Origin: Candidatus Cloacimonadota bacterium
GTDB lineage: Bacteria; Cloacimonadota; Cloacimonadia; Cloacimonadales; GCA-2742885
DNA length: 64,000 nt
Assembly (NCBI GenBank): GCA_002742885.1
Contig: PDOO01000030.1
Location: forward strand, 1-64,000
Direction: 5' to 3'
This document shows positions 57,101 to 63,765 of this stretch, piece by piece (positions within the stretch are counted from its first letter, which is position 1; every line of letters starts with the position of its first letter). A model generated the notes under the pieces. It was given only the letters and a program-made list of their open reading frames with translations, searched no databases and had not been told where the DNA came from. Made by a program: the position numbers and the translations under genes.

Positions 57101-59182
57101 ACTGACAACATCTTCCTGAATATCTTTATCCTGCGCCGTTATCTCGATTAAAAATTCGTCTTCGGTATTATTGGCGACAGGCTGACCGGATTCGTTCGTT
57201 CCGTCCCAAATAATGTAACCGCTTTCAAGCGTTTCCGATCCGTCTCGCAAAGTTCTGATAAGATTTTCTTTATTTTTATCCCAAACTTTTACGGTAACAA
57301 ATCCGTCTTCGGTAATCTGGTATTGAATAACGGAATGATCGACAAAGCCGTCGCCGTTGGGCGATATCCAATTCGGATCCACCTCCGCCGTTACTTCAAT
57401 GGGATAATTGTTTACCAGTATTTCGCCGTTTTCTTCCTTGGCGTGCATTGCCTGATCAGTAATAATGATACGGTAAATGTAACGTCCGTCAGGCATAATT
57501 TCATCAGGAATTTCATAAGAGCCGGGCATGGTAATAATATAAGCAAACCCGGGATGAAGTTTTTCGCCGGGGTGCGATACGGTCATGGGATGATCAACAT
57601 TTTGGAAAGCTCCGAAATAATCTTCATAAAGGTTGTTCAAAGAATAAGGAGCGCCGCCGTCTTTATAAACATTGTAAGAAGCGTTTCCTTCCACGACAAA
57701 CAAACGCAAATAATCATAACCTATGATATTGTCTTCCTGATTTTCTTCAAAATCGTCAATTACCGGAACGCCTATTTCTCCGCCGTGAACGGGATGAGCG
57801 ACATCTCCCAGCTTATAGCGATTCCTATTGCCTATCATCGTCGTAAATCCGGCAACTTGAATTTCGTAATTGCCGTCTCGGGTAACATTATGATCGTCGG
57901 ATCTTTCCCAAAACAAATAGCCGCCGTCCGTCAACTCGTCAAATACAGACAAATCCAAATTTTGAACATTCAAAACTTGAGTCGGATTTTCTTCATCCAC
58001 AAAACAAACTCTTCTGAATGTTCCGTCGGAAAGTTGATTTCCGGGAGGCTCATTGCCGGGTCTGTAAAGACAAACCCTTACCAAGCCGAGATACTCGGTT
58101 CGCACATCATCTGCTCTGAAAGATGTTTGATGAAAATCCATGTATCCGTCATCATTAGGGGAAATCGGATTCGGGAAACTTGAAATAAGATCTATAATCG
58201 GAGGCTGAGTATCGATTTTAATACTGAAACCGCATTCATAAACTTCGTTGCCGACTGTTATCTTCAATCCGTAACTGCCGTCAATCAAGTCATTATATCC
58301 GTTTATATTGCCGTGTCCGTCCCATTCAAAAACATTAAGTCCGGCATAGCTTTGGATATCGGCTCTGTAAACAACGTCTCCCGGAGCAAAAGTCTGACTT
58401 ATTTCTATTAACGCAATTCCGTTTCCGCTTAAATAATAACTTATTTCCGTATTATCTTTTTGTCCGTCATTATCAGGAGAAAACGGATTAGGCGTAACCG
58501 ATACGTTTACGACATGAGGAGAAATAACCGAAACGGCAACAGTATGTTCCGCCGTTAATCCGGCATTATCAGAAACCGTAAAGGTAACCGGAGAAGTTCC
58601 CCAAAATTCTTGATCAGGCGTAAATTGAACCGTGTTATCGGGATTAATCGCGACATTTATTTGAGCGGCATCAAAATTTACCCCAAAGCTGAGAGCATCT
58701 CCCGGCAGAGTTAAATCGGGATCGTCGAAAACATTATCCAAGTCAAAAAGGGAATTAACGCTTTCAACGTTACCGCCCCCATCGTAAGTCGGAGTAATGG
58801 AAAAATAATCAACCGGCGCAACAACTATCGGCGGATCGTTGACCGGAAGAACCGTAATTTGGAATTGATCGGAAACCTGTAATCCGGCAGGATCTTCAGC
58901 CGTAAAAACAATATTTTCTGTACCGTTCCAATTTTCTTCCGGATAAATCGTAACCAAACCGTTCTGAATGATTATTTCAAAATGAGGTTCGTCTGAAACG
59001 GTAAAAGTTAAAAGATCTCCGTCCGTATCCAAAAACACTTGGTTTAAGTTAATGCCGTAATAATTTTCGTCTTCATTAATCTGAAGATCGCTGATGGGAT
59101 TGGCAAGCGTCGGAGCAGTATTCTGAGCCGACAAAAAATTTACCAGGAAAAGAAATATTAGAGGAAAAAGTATTTTTTTCAT
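45194..59182 (-). CDS. Giant secreted repeat protein (4662 residues) with a type A sorting-like C-terminal domain
   Basis: The signal peptide is residues 1-19, ending FLSAQ. Cadherin-like domains lie at about 25-215 (DTDGDLLTFTVSDEPHFEII; GTSPVTFTVSDNAG). Three CHU_C/FlgD-like Ig domains lie at about 225-690, each opening with Pro-Asn/Asp (TPNPFSPDNDGQKDN, FPNPISPNDDGYMDF, DPNWISPNGDGFVD). Then come about 16 repeats of about 230 residues, an FN3 domain near 4360-4470, and a carboxypeptidase-regulatory-like domain. The end is NYPNPFNPETIIRYGL ... GIYFYRF ... MKRMMLLK, which resembles type IX secretion type A sorting domains. The protein is probably surface-displayed. GGAG precedes the ATG, 19 bases after the lipoprotein gene. 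Function is unknown; adhesion or structure is inferred. Confidence 0.9.
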   Translation of the reverse strand: MKKILFPLIFLFLVNFLSAQNTAPTLANPISDLQINEDENYYGINLNQVFLDTDGDLLTFTVSDEPHFEIIIQNGLVTIYPEENWNGTENIVFTAEDPAGLQVSDQFQITVLPVNDPPIVVAPVDYFSITPTYDGGGNVESVNSLFDLDNVFDDPDLTLPGDALSFGVNFDAAQINVAINPDNTVQFTPDQEFWGTSPVTFTVSDNAGLTAEHTVAVSVISPHVVNVSVTPNPFSPDNDGQKDNTEISYYLSGNGIALIEISQTFAPGDVVYRADIQSYAGLNVFEWDGHGNINGYNDLIDGSYGLKITVGNEVYECGFSIKIDTQPPIIDLISSFPNPISPNDDGYMDFHQTSFRADDVRTEYLGLVRVCLYRPGNEPPGNQLSDGTFRRVCFVDEENPTQVLNVQNLDLSVFDELTDGGYLFWERSDDHNVTRDGNYEIQVAGFTTMIGNRNRYKLGDVAHPVHGGEIGVPVIDDFEENQEDNIIGYDYLRLFVVEGNASYNVYKDGGAPYSLNNLYEDYFGAFQNVDHPMTVSHPGEKLHPGFAYIITMPGSYEIPDEIMPDGRYIYRIIITDQAMHAKEENGEILVNNYPIEVTAEVDPNWISPNGDGFVDHSVIQYQITEDGFVTVKVWDKNKENLIRTLRDGSETLESGYIIWDGTNESGQPVANNTEDEFLIEITAQDKDIQEDVVSKHIEIKVDDLGPEPAEISSLNGNSFVNESLFTVSGISDDIRSDIILYQNNVNKGVVGSTPELPGYFEFEVQLEEGYNEIYIKLRDPAYNTGENSNTLVINLDSSAPSVEIDSPASGTVFREYPIRVSADIDDFNGIGVEPLSVKFGFSINGNSPVWKNGLRSRETLNYYCDYDELDGIEQANFSVTVKAADLLGNERLYEDSLYFSYRAVLPPEISSVFPQENEVIGMSVFASGFTADVKDTEGLGIQQENSSIIIRNSSSGLSSQGLTSVDNLGGDIYRFKYLPDAQTSFEDGDYTMTVYAVAEYPENIPANSVTDSLHIVNFSFDGTEPVVSEIKVSANQTMTGDGSDIFDQPVEYVRFYVDNENYGFSDDSYIRVYNDADILQAGETEITPGYLSTDFTLPLTEPGNYRIEYLIRDLAGNDKSGEMIFSVTGAGAPDIISVYPVNSSAVNDIENLTLRVDFHDQTAVNDVFVRLENISGELIAEGSGTLDLSDVANDNYGLSFVLNSLPESNDYKMHYRIGNSNGVYEFVSEFKLDHDAPVIVLPISAKLDDNSIIAVNNGDQLEKGIKYIEAELTDNFEVDFDQSETNIILRDNLGNEVPGILNTNEGGHKIRWILNHTLMGDEKEFTAVVNARDELGNSSYEEIDFILNSFQTQIIPANGSFQNGEIDRIEISFNFTGSINLETSGISLLHPDGSIIDRYHGAGMDFDYTEGLRRMTLLLNQPLSQNGEDDGEYKVNAVIAPVTGGSFPLEYSFVYDTADPSETDILIDGLNLAEVGDKFFFTDDFQTVSVICTDEVMNRNRIPSGVDFAPNVTKVWLTNSENEVIAGTRSDNGTDEVSWNLTDPVREEGDYAVNILIGDKAGNVFEKTVEFRKMNLAQPEIIETVPAADSEINKLENQLIRIVVRDVNGAGISDLSNIVLTSLASGTVFDKNNNASMQIHDKGDNVWNLDLLLDQPLYTDGSDDGVYQLAVSVIDIHNRQTDEVYSFTYDTSAPVASDPRIGDAFETTVLTEGSVVTGHGINFIEIDFSDVISSVDFNSNYTSVNLFNDENVVFNGSKSFIAPSSVRLTLNDPLIFTGVDDGDYYIKYNCLDLAGNETSGKINFSLYNPSFAYNIEAVLPEENQTTGQINVIKVNVEDFVGIDITDYEKNYIKLTAPDGEILQDTNGMEFVAGQPNQIVFQPVNSVYLFEFYPQAAFLFVDGLYEVSVHTTNIYGYTTEKTYTFTLDTSEPVINSVSLVHPNDEESVLTGNVVVHEEIKGIKVVAYDNDGIADISAQILKNGVNIPGSWLPVAGNVYEYELDNSIANEITSNSVYELEITAEDTLGNVLTYNNEFEFSYLNGVVGSAFPELTDNLFVTDPFNVVGFDYTDNSGAGLDLTQTFVQLENVLTGEFVSASEDVDFGVVEDGEYNLKMILNSPFEADGSFDGYYRVTGNIISLGGENYSVTHSFIFDTQAPELISVKAEGDNISDGSQVYSSQIRNFTVELEDVFSGPDPSFVMTDIFLMNDDDDVIPGQVTKVSYDKDPDTDLDRKLNMTLQLDQPLTATDDFGNYKLKIRYADLASNASESIFNFSLISDEKPIIETISPASGSVTAQLPENRVSAQIRDIIGLNQDYDVSYLELVAPDGTVYKHGQNAAQMITDLGGDIYEIKLLINTSDFISGVYALNIHAVNNKGLAVVAEEHFTLDKEVPELLQMSVFADGESENLYENYTTNKNINLITAHVFDDFSSVNSAYMRVLDSDGQNMGETSILQNNKISLALNLNMPDEYRVELYIADATGNNVWITRNFVISDFPFYTVSNEPSANSEISGEISEIKVSVYAPQGSLVEGNSMLKLIMPDGSEISDNSGGTLNITQSDNVYNFALNLIQPLPTDGSADGIYQAEIQVDTGVREIYANSYQFIYDHYAPVVDEILLDGIPFADGMIWNNVIDDISVAVSDNFNIDFAENLTRIYLENQNNSIIEGDLSHNGNTLNLALEQTLITYGEYNLHIEVYDKAGNYLNQQIPIVLSDITSPYVTGTIPEDGAFVRSLDGNKISVFLETPDESAVTDETVKIVMQSIEHQIAYYDNHFASQNIVSAGNNLYQVILELDPSVPTDGTKDGIYEIYYQNTADGSNQKVAEFLWDTINPKVIDAVLRGSDNLHFVDHQAKMTSVTSFEITIDDQGSGFDMYNPGSRVRLSNGSGEIIPGDAQIVNDGFIFTLENELSALNGENNSYNVEIFSYDKAGNEDNTMLTFIVADPFSPTVDNLLIGGEEFHEGAVISSWDPAVIIADISCNSALDTTDLFSNYLKIRKPDGTYFSNGNGGELEISSTQTGYRFVYAFAEPFVSDGSQDGAYGIEIRAENAENKVFNSNYTIIYDTVNPEVVAVKVGSGSNLKAIKNNDVVYNGFDKIIIELNDLTSKIDWTLTDAYLRFKDGTNISEAQVVPGLNRLLITLPDLFGLDAEDFELEMNVTDKGGNNISEFLDFSSDNFIGNVISSVPEMNGNINGELNSVQFGIEYTGEADFSYLNSSMLLVHPDGDTIRADHGAQLNIEQNGNEINFSLDLDYALSEDGDDDGRYEVYVKVGLSERTTNNYHYHFVYDTRSPIYFDLLFNGNGTLNEIDDSLRTVLKRRKMKTARTSSLYYPEEINTIEVHFKDFVVNQNDEVSGVNFAPNMTKLYLMNSNNEIIDGQRNYDGFDKIEWTLNQPLNEDGLYKLRLQSFDYAGNLFESEMPFNLISRQNPQVLSYYPDSEFINVLEDNKIKLKVRDLNGFGFNAEKTDIHLSGNGNNYSYNNGAVVEINEEQTDIYNIDLVLDSLFAVDGSDDGFYSVEYEIEDNFAGTVQDSFEFVYDTQAPEIISTVLGYWDEYFSELTDNLIYADSINYIAVQFEEEYSGLTVDPDSSWIKLSHLTGEEIEAETEYENDRVILRLNETIVNDQSGNGVYNMEARLRDNSGNEVSRQLQFRIIDPSAPLFEQSEPAYSAWESDWNYDSFSVTVTDTTGIDINDITNNFIRVIMPDETVIENGNGGVFTVVNSGDQYIFELTPDVVPNQSGLYIMQYQCQNTTGLSIFGNIPFVLDFENPVIDKIYASTIMEQNIELADDMILYQSVTKLRAKVSDNLGVFNVENSSVVLLNDLGELVPGTASYDELNSSFIWTLNDSLVADDEIFTVKTEIVDFSGRVVESENNFRLRALNGVIINTFPAQYSYFNDTGVSEIFLELDDKGMDAVSESQTYMTVEHPAGYIMGDPASSGNGIGALKIFEKNDDIYKMGLSLNEDLASNGNDDGKYTVHLYVAFETGRVIPIEYEFTYDTVKPLYGNLKVNNTLLSHGYISSQRDFNRTRNSRSNSIRRILISEDIDSLKVNYEDITSGLFELEAFTNVKLKNKYGEIIGGAQEHFGSKYVCILDQPVLADGTMDGTYTVILSAQDLAGNKFEKEVDFDLVSDITPDLTAFTPEDLPAYYHEISPAEFTAEFKDQFALIDSTDKTFIKIIHPNGDVSADNYGGSIEYTETDSTLRVKFLLHGGFADDGEDDGAYRVLYRAENIMGGVLETEKMFIYDSAPPEITVVNVNTQNGVVTVSDSSEVNDGIISVSAEIFDYTAGIYNLPNMAKVALMKDGEALPGQYTQVMLDENEKRVLVAVVLDNALANDGSDDGNYVIHTEATDKSGNKTVRDIPVTLFSPVAPSDLVWAVDAAYRVHLSWQSYIPREENVLRSNSARKKSENRELIFYEIERRFNNGEWLLIAETTDENFIDDLKNEPDGDYYYRLRGVYSAGISPYVETDAVNVDKFCRAEVYIEVDGEPATGASISCRADDGLFNQEFFGEYNEDAIVWEDVFKTSYVVEINLTGYVTLKDTVEFNDENNTLHYNLVNDPNLAGGRPNKHSVFQNYPNPFNPETIIRYGLKEDSQVNIEIYNVKGQRVKILKDGKVSAGYHEIIWRGTDDYDQKVGSGIYFYRFTVDDGKDKITQMKRMMLLK
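46162..57000 (-). repeat. About 16 tandem bipartite modules of about 230 residues in the giant protein
   Basis: Joints of the form F/Y-D-T-x-x-P (for example YDTADPSETDI, YDTSAPVASDP, YDTVNPEVVAV, YDTRSPIYFDL) recur near residues 795, 1018, 1230, 1452, 1687, 1924, 2152, 2386, 2602, 2826, 3059, 3283, 3533, 3761, 3994 and 4241, so spacing is 212-250. Each module pairs two beta-sandwich halves, with PLxxDGxxDGxY turns and DxAGN strand motifs. Copies are divergent at DNA level. Confidence 0.8.
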
Positions 59183-59201
59183 TGTGATCGCTCCTGAAAT
59201 T

Positions 59202-61001
59202 TTATGGGGTAACTTGAATTAGGTTCAATTTGCTTCTTTGCAATAAAATAATGTAATTATCGCTGGACAACACTTTAACGGCTTCATCGTAAGGCAATAA
59301 AGCATTAATGAACGGTTGAGACGAGTTGCCTGTATCGACTGTCATAAAACCTTTTTCAGAATCAGCCAAATAACCGAAACTTCCTTTACCGTCCGTCGAA
59401 CATACATTTCCGTTTGTCTCTATATAAGAAATATTTTCTAAATTATATCCGTTCAATATTTTCATTCCGGCATTTCCTGATGCCAAATAAAGATTACCGG
59501 AATGATAAGCGCATTCTCTGACTTCTCCGACTCCGGTATTTGAAAATAATAATTCAGGATTCAAAGGATCGGAAACGTTATATTTTTTAACTCCGTCGTT
59601 ACCGTTCGCAAGGAAAAGGAAATTGTTCGTCAAAGCCAATCCGTAACTGATTCCTCTGGTATCTTCCTCTTTTTTTATCATGGGATTAAGAGGATTGGTC
59701 AAATCAACATCAACAACAAGGAGATTGGCTTCTCCGGAGGCAACGAAGAGATAAGGATTATTATTTATCTCGGCAAATTTCAAATCATAAGGGACATCAA
59801 CGCTTTCGGTTTCTCTAAGAAATACCGGATGAGAATTATCCGTAACGTCATAAAGGGAAATACGACTCGGAGTCTGCCCTGTATATAAGATATTGTCATG
59901 ATATTCCACGGAAACTGTTTTACCCGGGATATTATTGATTTCTCCTGCTTTTACAATATCGGATTGATTGGAAATATCAAAAATAATTACTCCTGAATAA
60001 CCGGCAGCAACGTATAAATAATTTCCGTTCAAAGACAAATCATAACCTTCCCCTTCAATATCGCAACTTCCGGCTTTTTCTATATTGAATAAAACAGATT
60101 CGGTGTCCGAGTATCCGGAAAACAAAGAGTCTGTCTCGGATATATCAGTATAAGCTCTTATTCTGTAAGAAATAAGTCCTGCTTCAATTTCAAGAAAATC
60201 AGTAAATTCGGTTTGATCCGCATAACCGGCAATATTCCAGTTTTTCAAACCTATCTTGCGTTCTATAACATAACCGGCAGCTCCTTCGCTCTCCGATTGC
60301 CATTTAACCTGAATTTGTTCTCGAGAGATTTGATTAAGTTTAAGGCTGTCGGGAGCCAAAAAAGAAGGATTAATATTATCGGCGGAAGTCAAAGAATTAG
60401 ATAATCCCGAATAAGCATAAACTCTGTACTCCAAAACTTGACCGGGAGCAACGGTATCCGTAAATGCAACAGAGTTTACTCCTGTTTCGGCATATTCTTT
60501 CATCCATTCTCCTGCTCCGATTTTTTTATCTATTTTATAACCGCTTTCTCCTACGGCATTGTCTTTCCAGGATAATTCAACCAAATTTTGAGCAGGTTGC
60601 TTTATTTTAAAATCAGAAGGTTTTGTTTTAGGAGAAAAATAAGCGCAAACCTGAGAAAAAGCCGATTCGTCTTCATTTTCATTAAAAAAAGCTTTTACCT
60701 TATATGAATAAACCGTATAAGAATCGGTAGGAATATCGTCTATGAACTCAGCAGAATTGTCATCGCTGACGTAATATTGATTATTCCAGTTATTTTCACC
60801 TTCCAATCTGGCAATTTTATATACAATATCCGTATCGGAAGAATCATATGTCCATTCCAGTTTGATTTTATCGCGAGCTATCTTATACACTTTTAAGTTA
60901 TAAGGAGCATCATATTCGTCCGGTCCCGTATTTTCGCATCCGGCAAGAACAAAAACCAAAACAACCCCCAAAAGAGCTGTTTTTTTTATAAGATTTTTCA
61001 T
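59202..61001 (-). CDS. Lipoprotein with three FN3 domains and an LVIVD-type beta-propeller
   Basis: The 599-residue protein has lipobox VFVLAGC with Cys22. Three fibronectin III domains lie at about 30-118, 120-205 and 206-297 (KIKLEWTYDSSD; LVELSWKDNAVGESGYKID; IQVKWQSESEGAAGYVIE). Residues 300-599 hold about six or seven LVIVD-like blades (LYVAAGYSGVIIFDISNQSD; YLFVASGEANLLVVDVDL; LFLANGNDGVKKYNVSDPLN). It is anchored in the membrane, probably facing outward or the periplasm. ATG at 61001 follows AGAGG; an upstream in-frame GTG is less likely. It sits between the signalling genes and the giant protein and may anchor or recognise the latter. Confidence 0.85.
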   Translation of the reverse strand: MKNLIKKTALLGVVLVFVLAGCENTGPDEYDAPYNLKVYKIARDKIKLEWTYDSSDTDIVYKIARLEGENNWNNQYYVSDDNSAEFIDDIPTDSYTVYSYKVKAFFNENEDESAFSQVCAYFSPKTKPSDFKIKQPAQNLVELSWKDNAVGESGYKIDKKIGAGEWMKEYAETGVNSVAFTDTVAPGQVLEYRVYAYSGLSNSLTSADNINPSFLAPDSLKLNQISREQIQVKWQSESEGAAGYVIERKIGLKNWNIAGYADQTEFTDFLEIEAGLISYRIRAYTDISETDSLFSGYSDTESVLFNIEKAGSCDIEGEGYDLSLNGNYLYVAAGYSGVIIFDISNQSDIVKAGEINNIPGKTVSVEYHDNILYTGQTPSRISLYDVTDNSHPVFLRETESVDVPYDLKFAEINNNPYLFVASGEANLLVVDVDLTNPLNPMIKKEEDTRGISYGLALTNNFLFLANGNDGVKKYNVSDPLNPELLFSNTGVGEVRECAYHSGNLYLASGNAGMKILNGYNLENISYIETNGNVCSTDGKGSFGYLADSEKGFMTVDTGNSSQPFINALLPYDEAVKVLSSDNYIILLQRSKLNLIQVTP

Positions 61002-61016
61002 AAGCACCTCTTATTT

Positions 61017-61769
61017 TTAAAACAATGACGACATGTCGTTAAAATTCGCATCATCGTCATCATCCGTTATTTTTTCTGATTTTTCAAAATATTTATTTTC
61101 GGTATCTAAATTAATGAAAAAATTAAAGCTTGATTCTTCAGCATAATAATCGAAATCAAGCAAAAAAATATTTAAATATTTTTTTGCGTAAAAAAGCCCA
61201 AGTTCTGATTCCGGGATATTTTTAACGTCATCCTGCTTGAAACTTCCGATTTTAACGTGTTTTTCAAGCTCGCAATTTATAATCAATTGAATTTCATTTT
61301 CTTTTTTTTCTTTAAGATAAAAATTCAAAGAAGAATTTTCTTCGCAGTTTTCCAAAATAAAAAATATTATTTCAAGCAAAGCATTAACAAAATATTTAGC
61401 ATTTCCATGACATATATAACCTGTTTTTTCGGGCAAAGAGACCTTTAATCTGTGTTTATATTTCATGTTTGTTTTCAAAAATTCATTCACGCCGTTAAGA
61501 ATTTCGTCTATTTGCAAAAATGATCTTTCGGATGAATCTCTGTCCAGCTCAATCATCCACGCCATAGAAGATATTATCTCGTTTATTTTCTCGGTCTGCT
61601 TCAAAATTTGATCCAATCCTTTCAATTCCGGGTTCTTAAACTTCATCAATTCAACCCTTCCCTGAATCCCCATGAGAGGAGTATTGAGATTATGAATAAA
61701 TCCGGAGACCGATTTTCCGTATTTCAAGGATTTTCTGTTTAAAAAAAGAACGTCATTAATTTTGTTCAT
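61017..61769 (-). CDS. HisKA-type dimerisation protein with a degenerate ATPase region
   Basis: In the 250-residue cytoplasmic protein, an H-box is clear: SGFIHNLNTPLMGIQGRVEL with His26 in the phospho-acceptor place. The following ATPase part has only traces. An N-box position reads NALLEIIFFILENCEE, without the usual Asn residues, and there is no DxGxG; a G2-like ESELGLFYAKKYL remains. ATP binding is doubtful. It ends in an acidic tail (TDDDDDANFNDMSSLF). The start at 61769 overlaps the sensor gene by 14 bases and has GAGGG upstream. The lipoprotein gene follows after 15 bases. It probably works with the preceding PAS protein. Confidence 0.75.
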   Translation of the reverse strand: MNKINDVLFLNRKSLKYGKSVSGFIHNLNTPLMGIQGRVELMKFKNPELKGLDQILKQTEKINEIISSMAWMIELDRDSSERSFLQIDEILNGVNEFLKTNMKYKHRLKVSLPEKTGYICHGNAKYFVNALLEIIFFILENCEENSSLNFYLKEKKENEIQLIINCELEKHVKIGSFKQDDVKNIPESELGLFYAKKYLNIFLLDFDYYAEESSFNFFINLDTENKYFEKSEKITDDDDDANFNDMSSLF

Positions 61770-63765
61770 TTTCTTTTCCCTCTTTAATGCTTTCAATTTT
61801 ATTTTCCAAATCAAGCATTTTAATATTTTCCAATTTGTAGTCCTTCAATGAAATTTCCGTCATTGATTTTAATTTATGCAATAATTTTTCAATTATTTTA
61901 ACGCTTTTCATGATACTGTCGGTATAAGAGACTATATCTTTAAAGTCTCCGTATTTTATTTGTATCATTTCGGCAAATCCCAGAATCGAATTCAAAGGCG
62001 AATTTATACCGTCGTTGGCTGTAACGGCAAATTGAGCAGCAGTTAATAATTTATCTCTCTCGATTCTTTCCATTTCAGCCAATTTTTCTTTTGTAATATC
62101 TCTTACGATAAACAATTCGGTTTTTTTGTCGTCCAAGGTAATGGAAGTAATGTTAATATTCGCATAAAAGAATTTATCTCCTAATTTCATTCTTACTTCC
62201 GCCTGAACGAAATTTTCTTCTTTTCTGTGAACCTGTCCGTAACAATTCAATAATTTTTCTTTATCGGATTCGGATGCCAGCATATCAATCGTTAACCCGA
62301 CGTTATCCAATGAATTGGAATTTTCTTTTGTAAGATCCGAAAAAATTTTGTTGTAATAAATTATTTTTTCGTTTTCAACCAAAATAATTCCGTCATTGGT
62401 ATGCTCTACCACCATTCGGAATCGTTCTTCTGAATCTTTGAGGCTTCTGGTTCTTTGTTCAACCAAATCTTCAAGATGATTGGCGTAATTTTCCAGTTTT
62501 ACTTCCAATTCTTTTTTTCCGGTAATGTCATGCAAGCTGCAATTAATTATAAATTTATCGTCATCCCTTTTCATTAATCCGGAAGAAAAAATAAAATTTT
62601 TATTAATTCCCGACTTTGAAGTTAAACAAATCTCGTTATCAATCAAATTCTGAGATTTGCGGTCTCCTTTAAACAAATTCAAAATTTTATTAACTTCTTC
62701 TTCCGGGAAAAAATCTTTCAAATTCATATTCGTCCAATCATCTTTGCAATACCCGAGTTCACTTTCCAACATCTGATTGGCATAAAGAATATTTCCATCG
62801 GCATCAATAAAAATAATGATATTACCGATTGAATTCAAAAGCGTTTTCTCGGAATTCTTAATCTCCTGCAAAGCGGTTTCGGCAGCATATAAATCAGAAC
62901 CGAGCTTTTCAACTTTAAGCTTATTTCGTTCTCTCTGCAAAACAAAAGAACTTCGCGCAACAAGAAGCTTCACTCCCAGATAAACGGTAAAAAGCATGTA
63001 GGCAAAAATAATAAATCCGATAATCCGAAATTTATATTTTACGGGGAAAGAGAAAATGCTTTTTAAGGATTTTTTTTTATTTTCGTCTGTTTTATCTTTC
63101 TTGCGAAGATCTCGCAAAACAGAATTGATCTCCTCTCCGACAAAAAAATACTTTTCATCTGTTTGCAGGCGAGCATTAAGGGATTCGAAGTTATTTTCGA
63201 CAATATATTTTTCGACGTCATATTCCGAAATATTTTCAAGTTGTTTAAATTCGTCTTCGTCAATAACGATTATACCGTAAGGATCACTCTCAAAATCATG
63301 CAACAAATCAAGTTTATTGTCATAAAATCGATAATCTGCCTCGTCCGATAAATTCAATTTCTTTACGATTGTCGGATGATTTAAGCTGTAAATATTTTTA
63401 TTCTTTTTATTTTTATTTTGTTTAAGAGAAATAAAATTAATTTTATAAACCGGTTCGGTGATGAATTTACCGACAGGTTTTTCGTCTCCGTAAAAAAAAG
63501 AGAAAATCGGCTTTCCGGGAAGAGGTTCGCTTAAAAGCACAGGACTTTTTCCCGCATTTAAGCTTATTTTCCGAAAAAGTTCTATATTCTTTCCTGATAA
63601 TCGACCCGATTTATTGCGGTATTCAAAAGGAGCAAAATTTTGCTTTGAAAGCAGATAAAATTCACTTTCATCATGGCTGTATCCGTTCTTTTTACCGTTA
63701 ACGGGAAAAATAAAAAAAGACGAGAGAATAAATAAAAAAAATATTTTTTTATAAAATGTTATCAA
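61756..63765 (-). CDS. Membrane PAS sensor with a substituted H-box (Asp in place of His)
   Basis: The 669-residue protein has a signal/anchor (residues 1-24). A periplasmic solute-binding-like domain spans about 37-210 (FYLLSKQNFAPFEYRNKSGR; GIIVIDEDEFKQLENISEYD). A membrane span lies at about 246-266, with PAS folds at about 306-425 (IFIDADGNILYANQMLESEL) and 443-560 (GIILVENEKIIYYNKIFSDL). The HisKA-like helix at 578-595 reads AVTANDGINSPLNSILG, with Asp585 where the His is expected. No ATPase domain follows; the protein ends 84 residues later. It cannot be a normal kinase. It overlaps the receiver gene by 4 bases and the HisKA gene by 14. Confidence 0.85.
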   Translation of the reverse strand: MITFYKKIFFLFILSSFFIFPVNGKKNGYSHDESEFYLLSKQNFAPFEYRNKSGRLSGKNIELFRKISLNAGKSPVLLSEPLPGKPIFSFFYGDEKPVGKFITEPVYKINFISLKQNKNKKNKNIYSLNHPTIVKKLNLSDEADYRFYDNKLDLLHDFESDPYGIIVIDEDEFKQLENISEYDVEKYIVENNFESLNARLQTDEKYFFVGEEINSVLRDLRKKDKTDENKKKSLKSIFSFPVKYKFRIIGFIIFAYMLFTVYLGVKLLVARSSFVLQRERNKLKVEKLGSDLYAAETALQEIKNSEKTLLNSIGNIIIFIDADGNILYANQMLESELGYCKDDWTNMNLKDFFPEEEVNKILNLFKGDRKSQNLIDNEICLTSKSGINKNFIFSSGLMKRDDDKFIINCSLHDITGKKELEVKLENYANHLEDLVEQRTRSLKDSEERFRMVVEHTNDGIILVENEKIIYYNKIFSDLTKENSNSLDNVGLTIDMLASESDKEKLLNCYGQVHRKEENFVQAEVRMKLGDKFFYANINITSITLDDKKTELFIVRDITKEKLAEMERIERDKLLTAAQFAVTANDGINSPLNSILGFAEMIQIKYGDFKDIVSYTDSIMKSVKIIEKLLHKLKSMTEISLKDYKLENIKMLDLENKIESIKEGKENEQN

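Noticed and set aside
57323-58183. A 286-codon plus-strand open frame inside the giant-protein gene
   Set aside because: It is antisense to a continuous 4662-codon gene with signal peptide and domains, has no family resemblance and no clear ribosome binding site.
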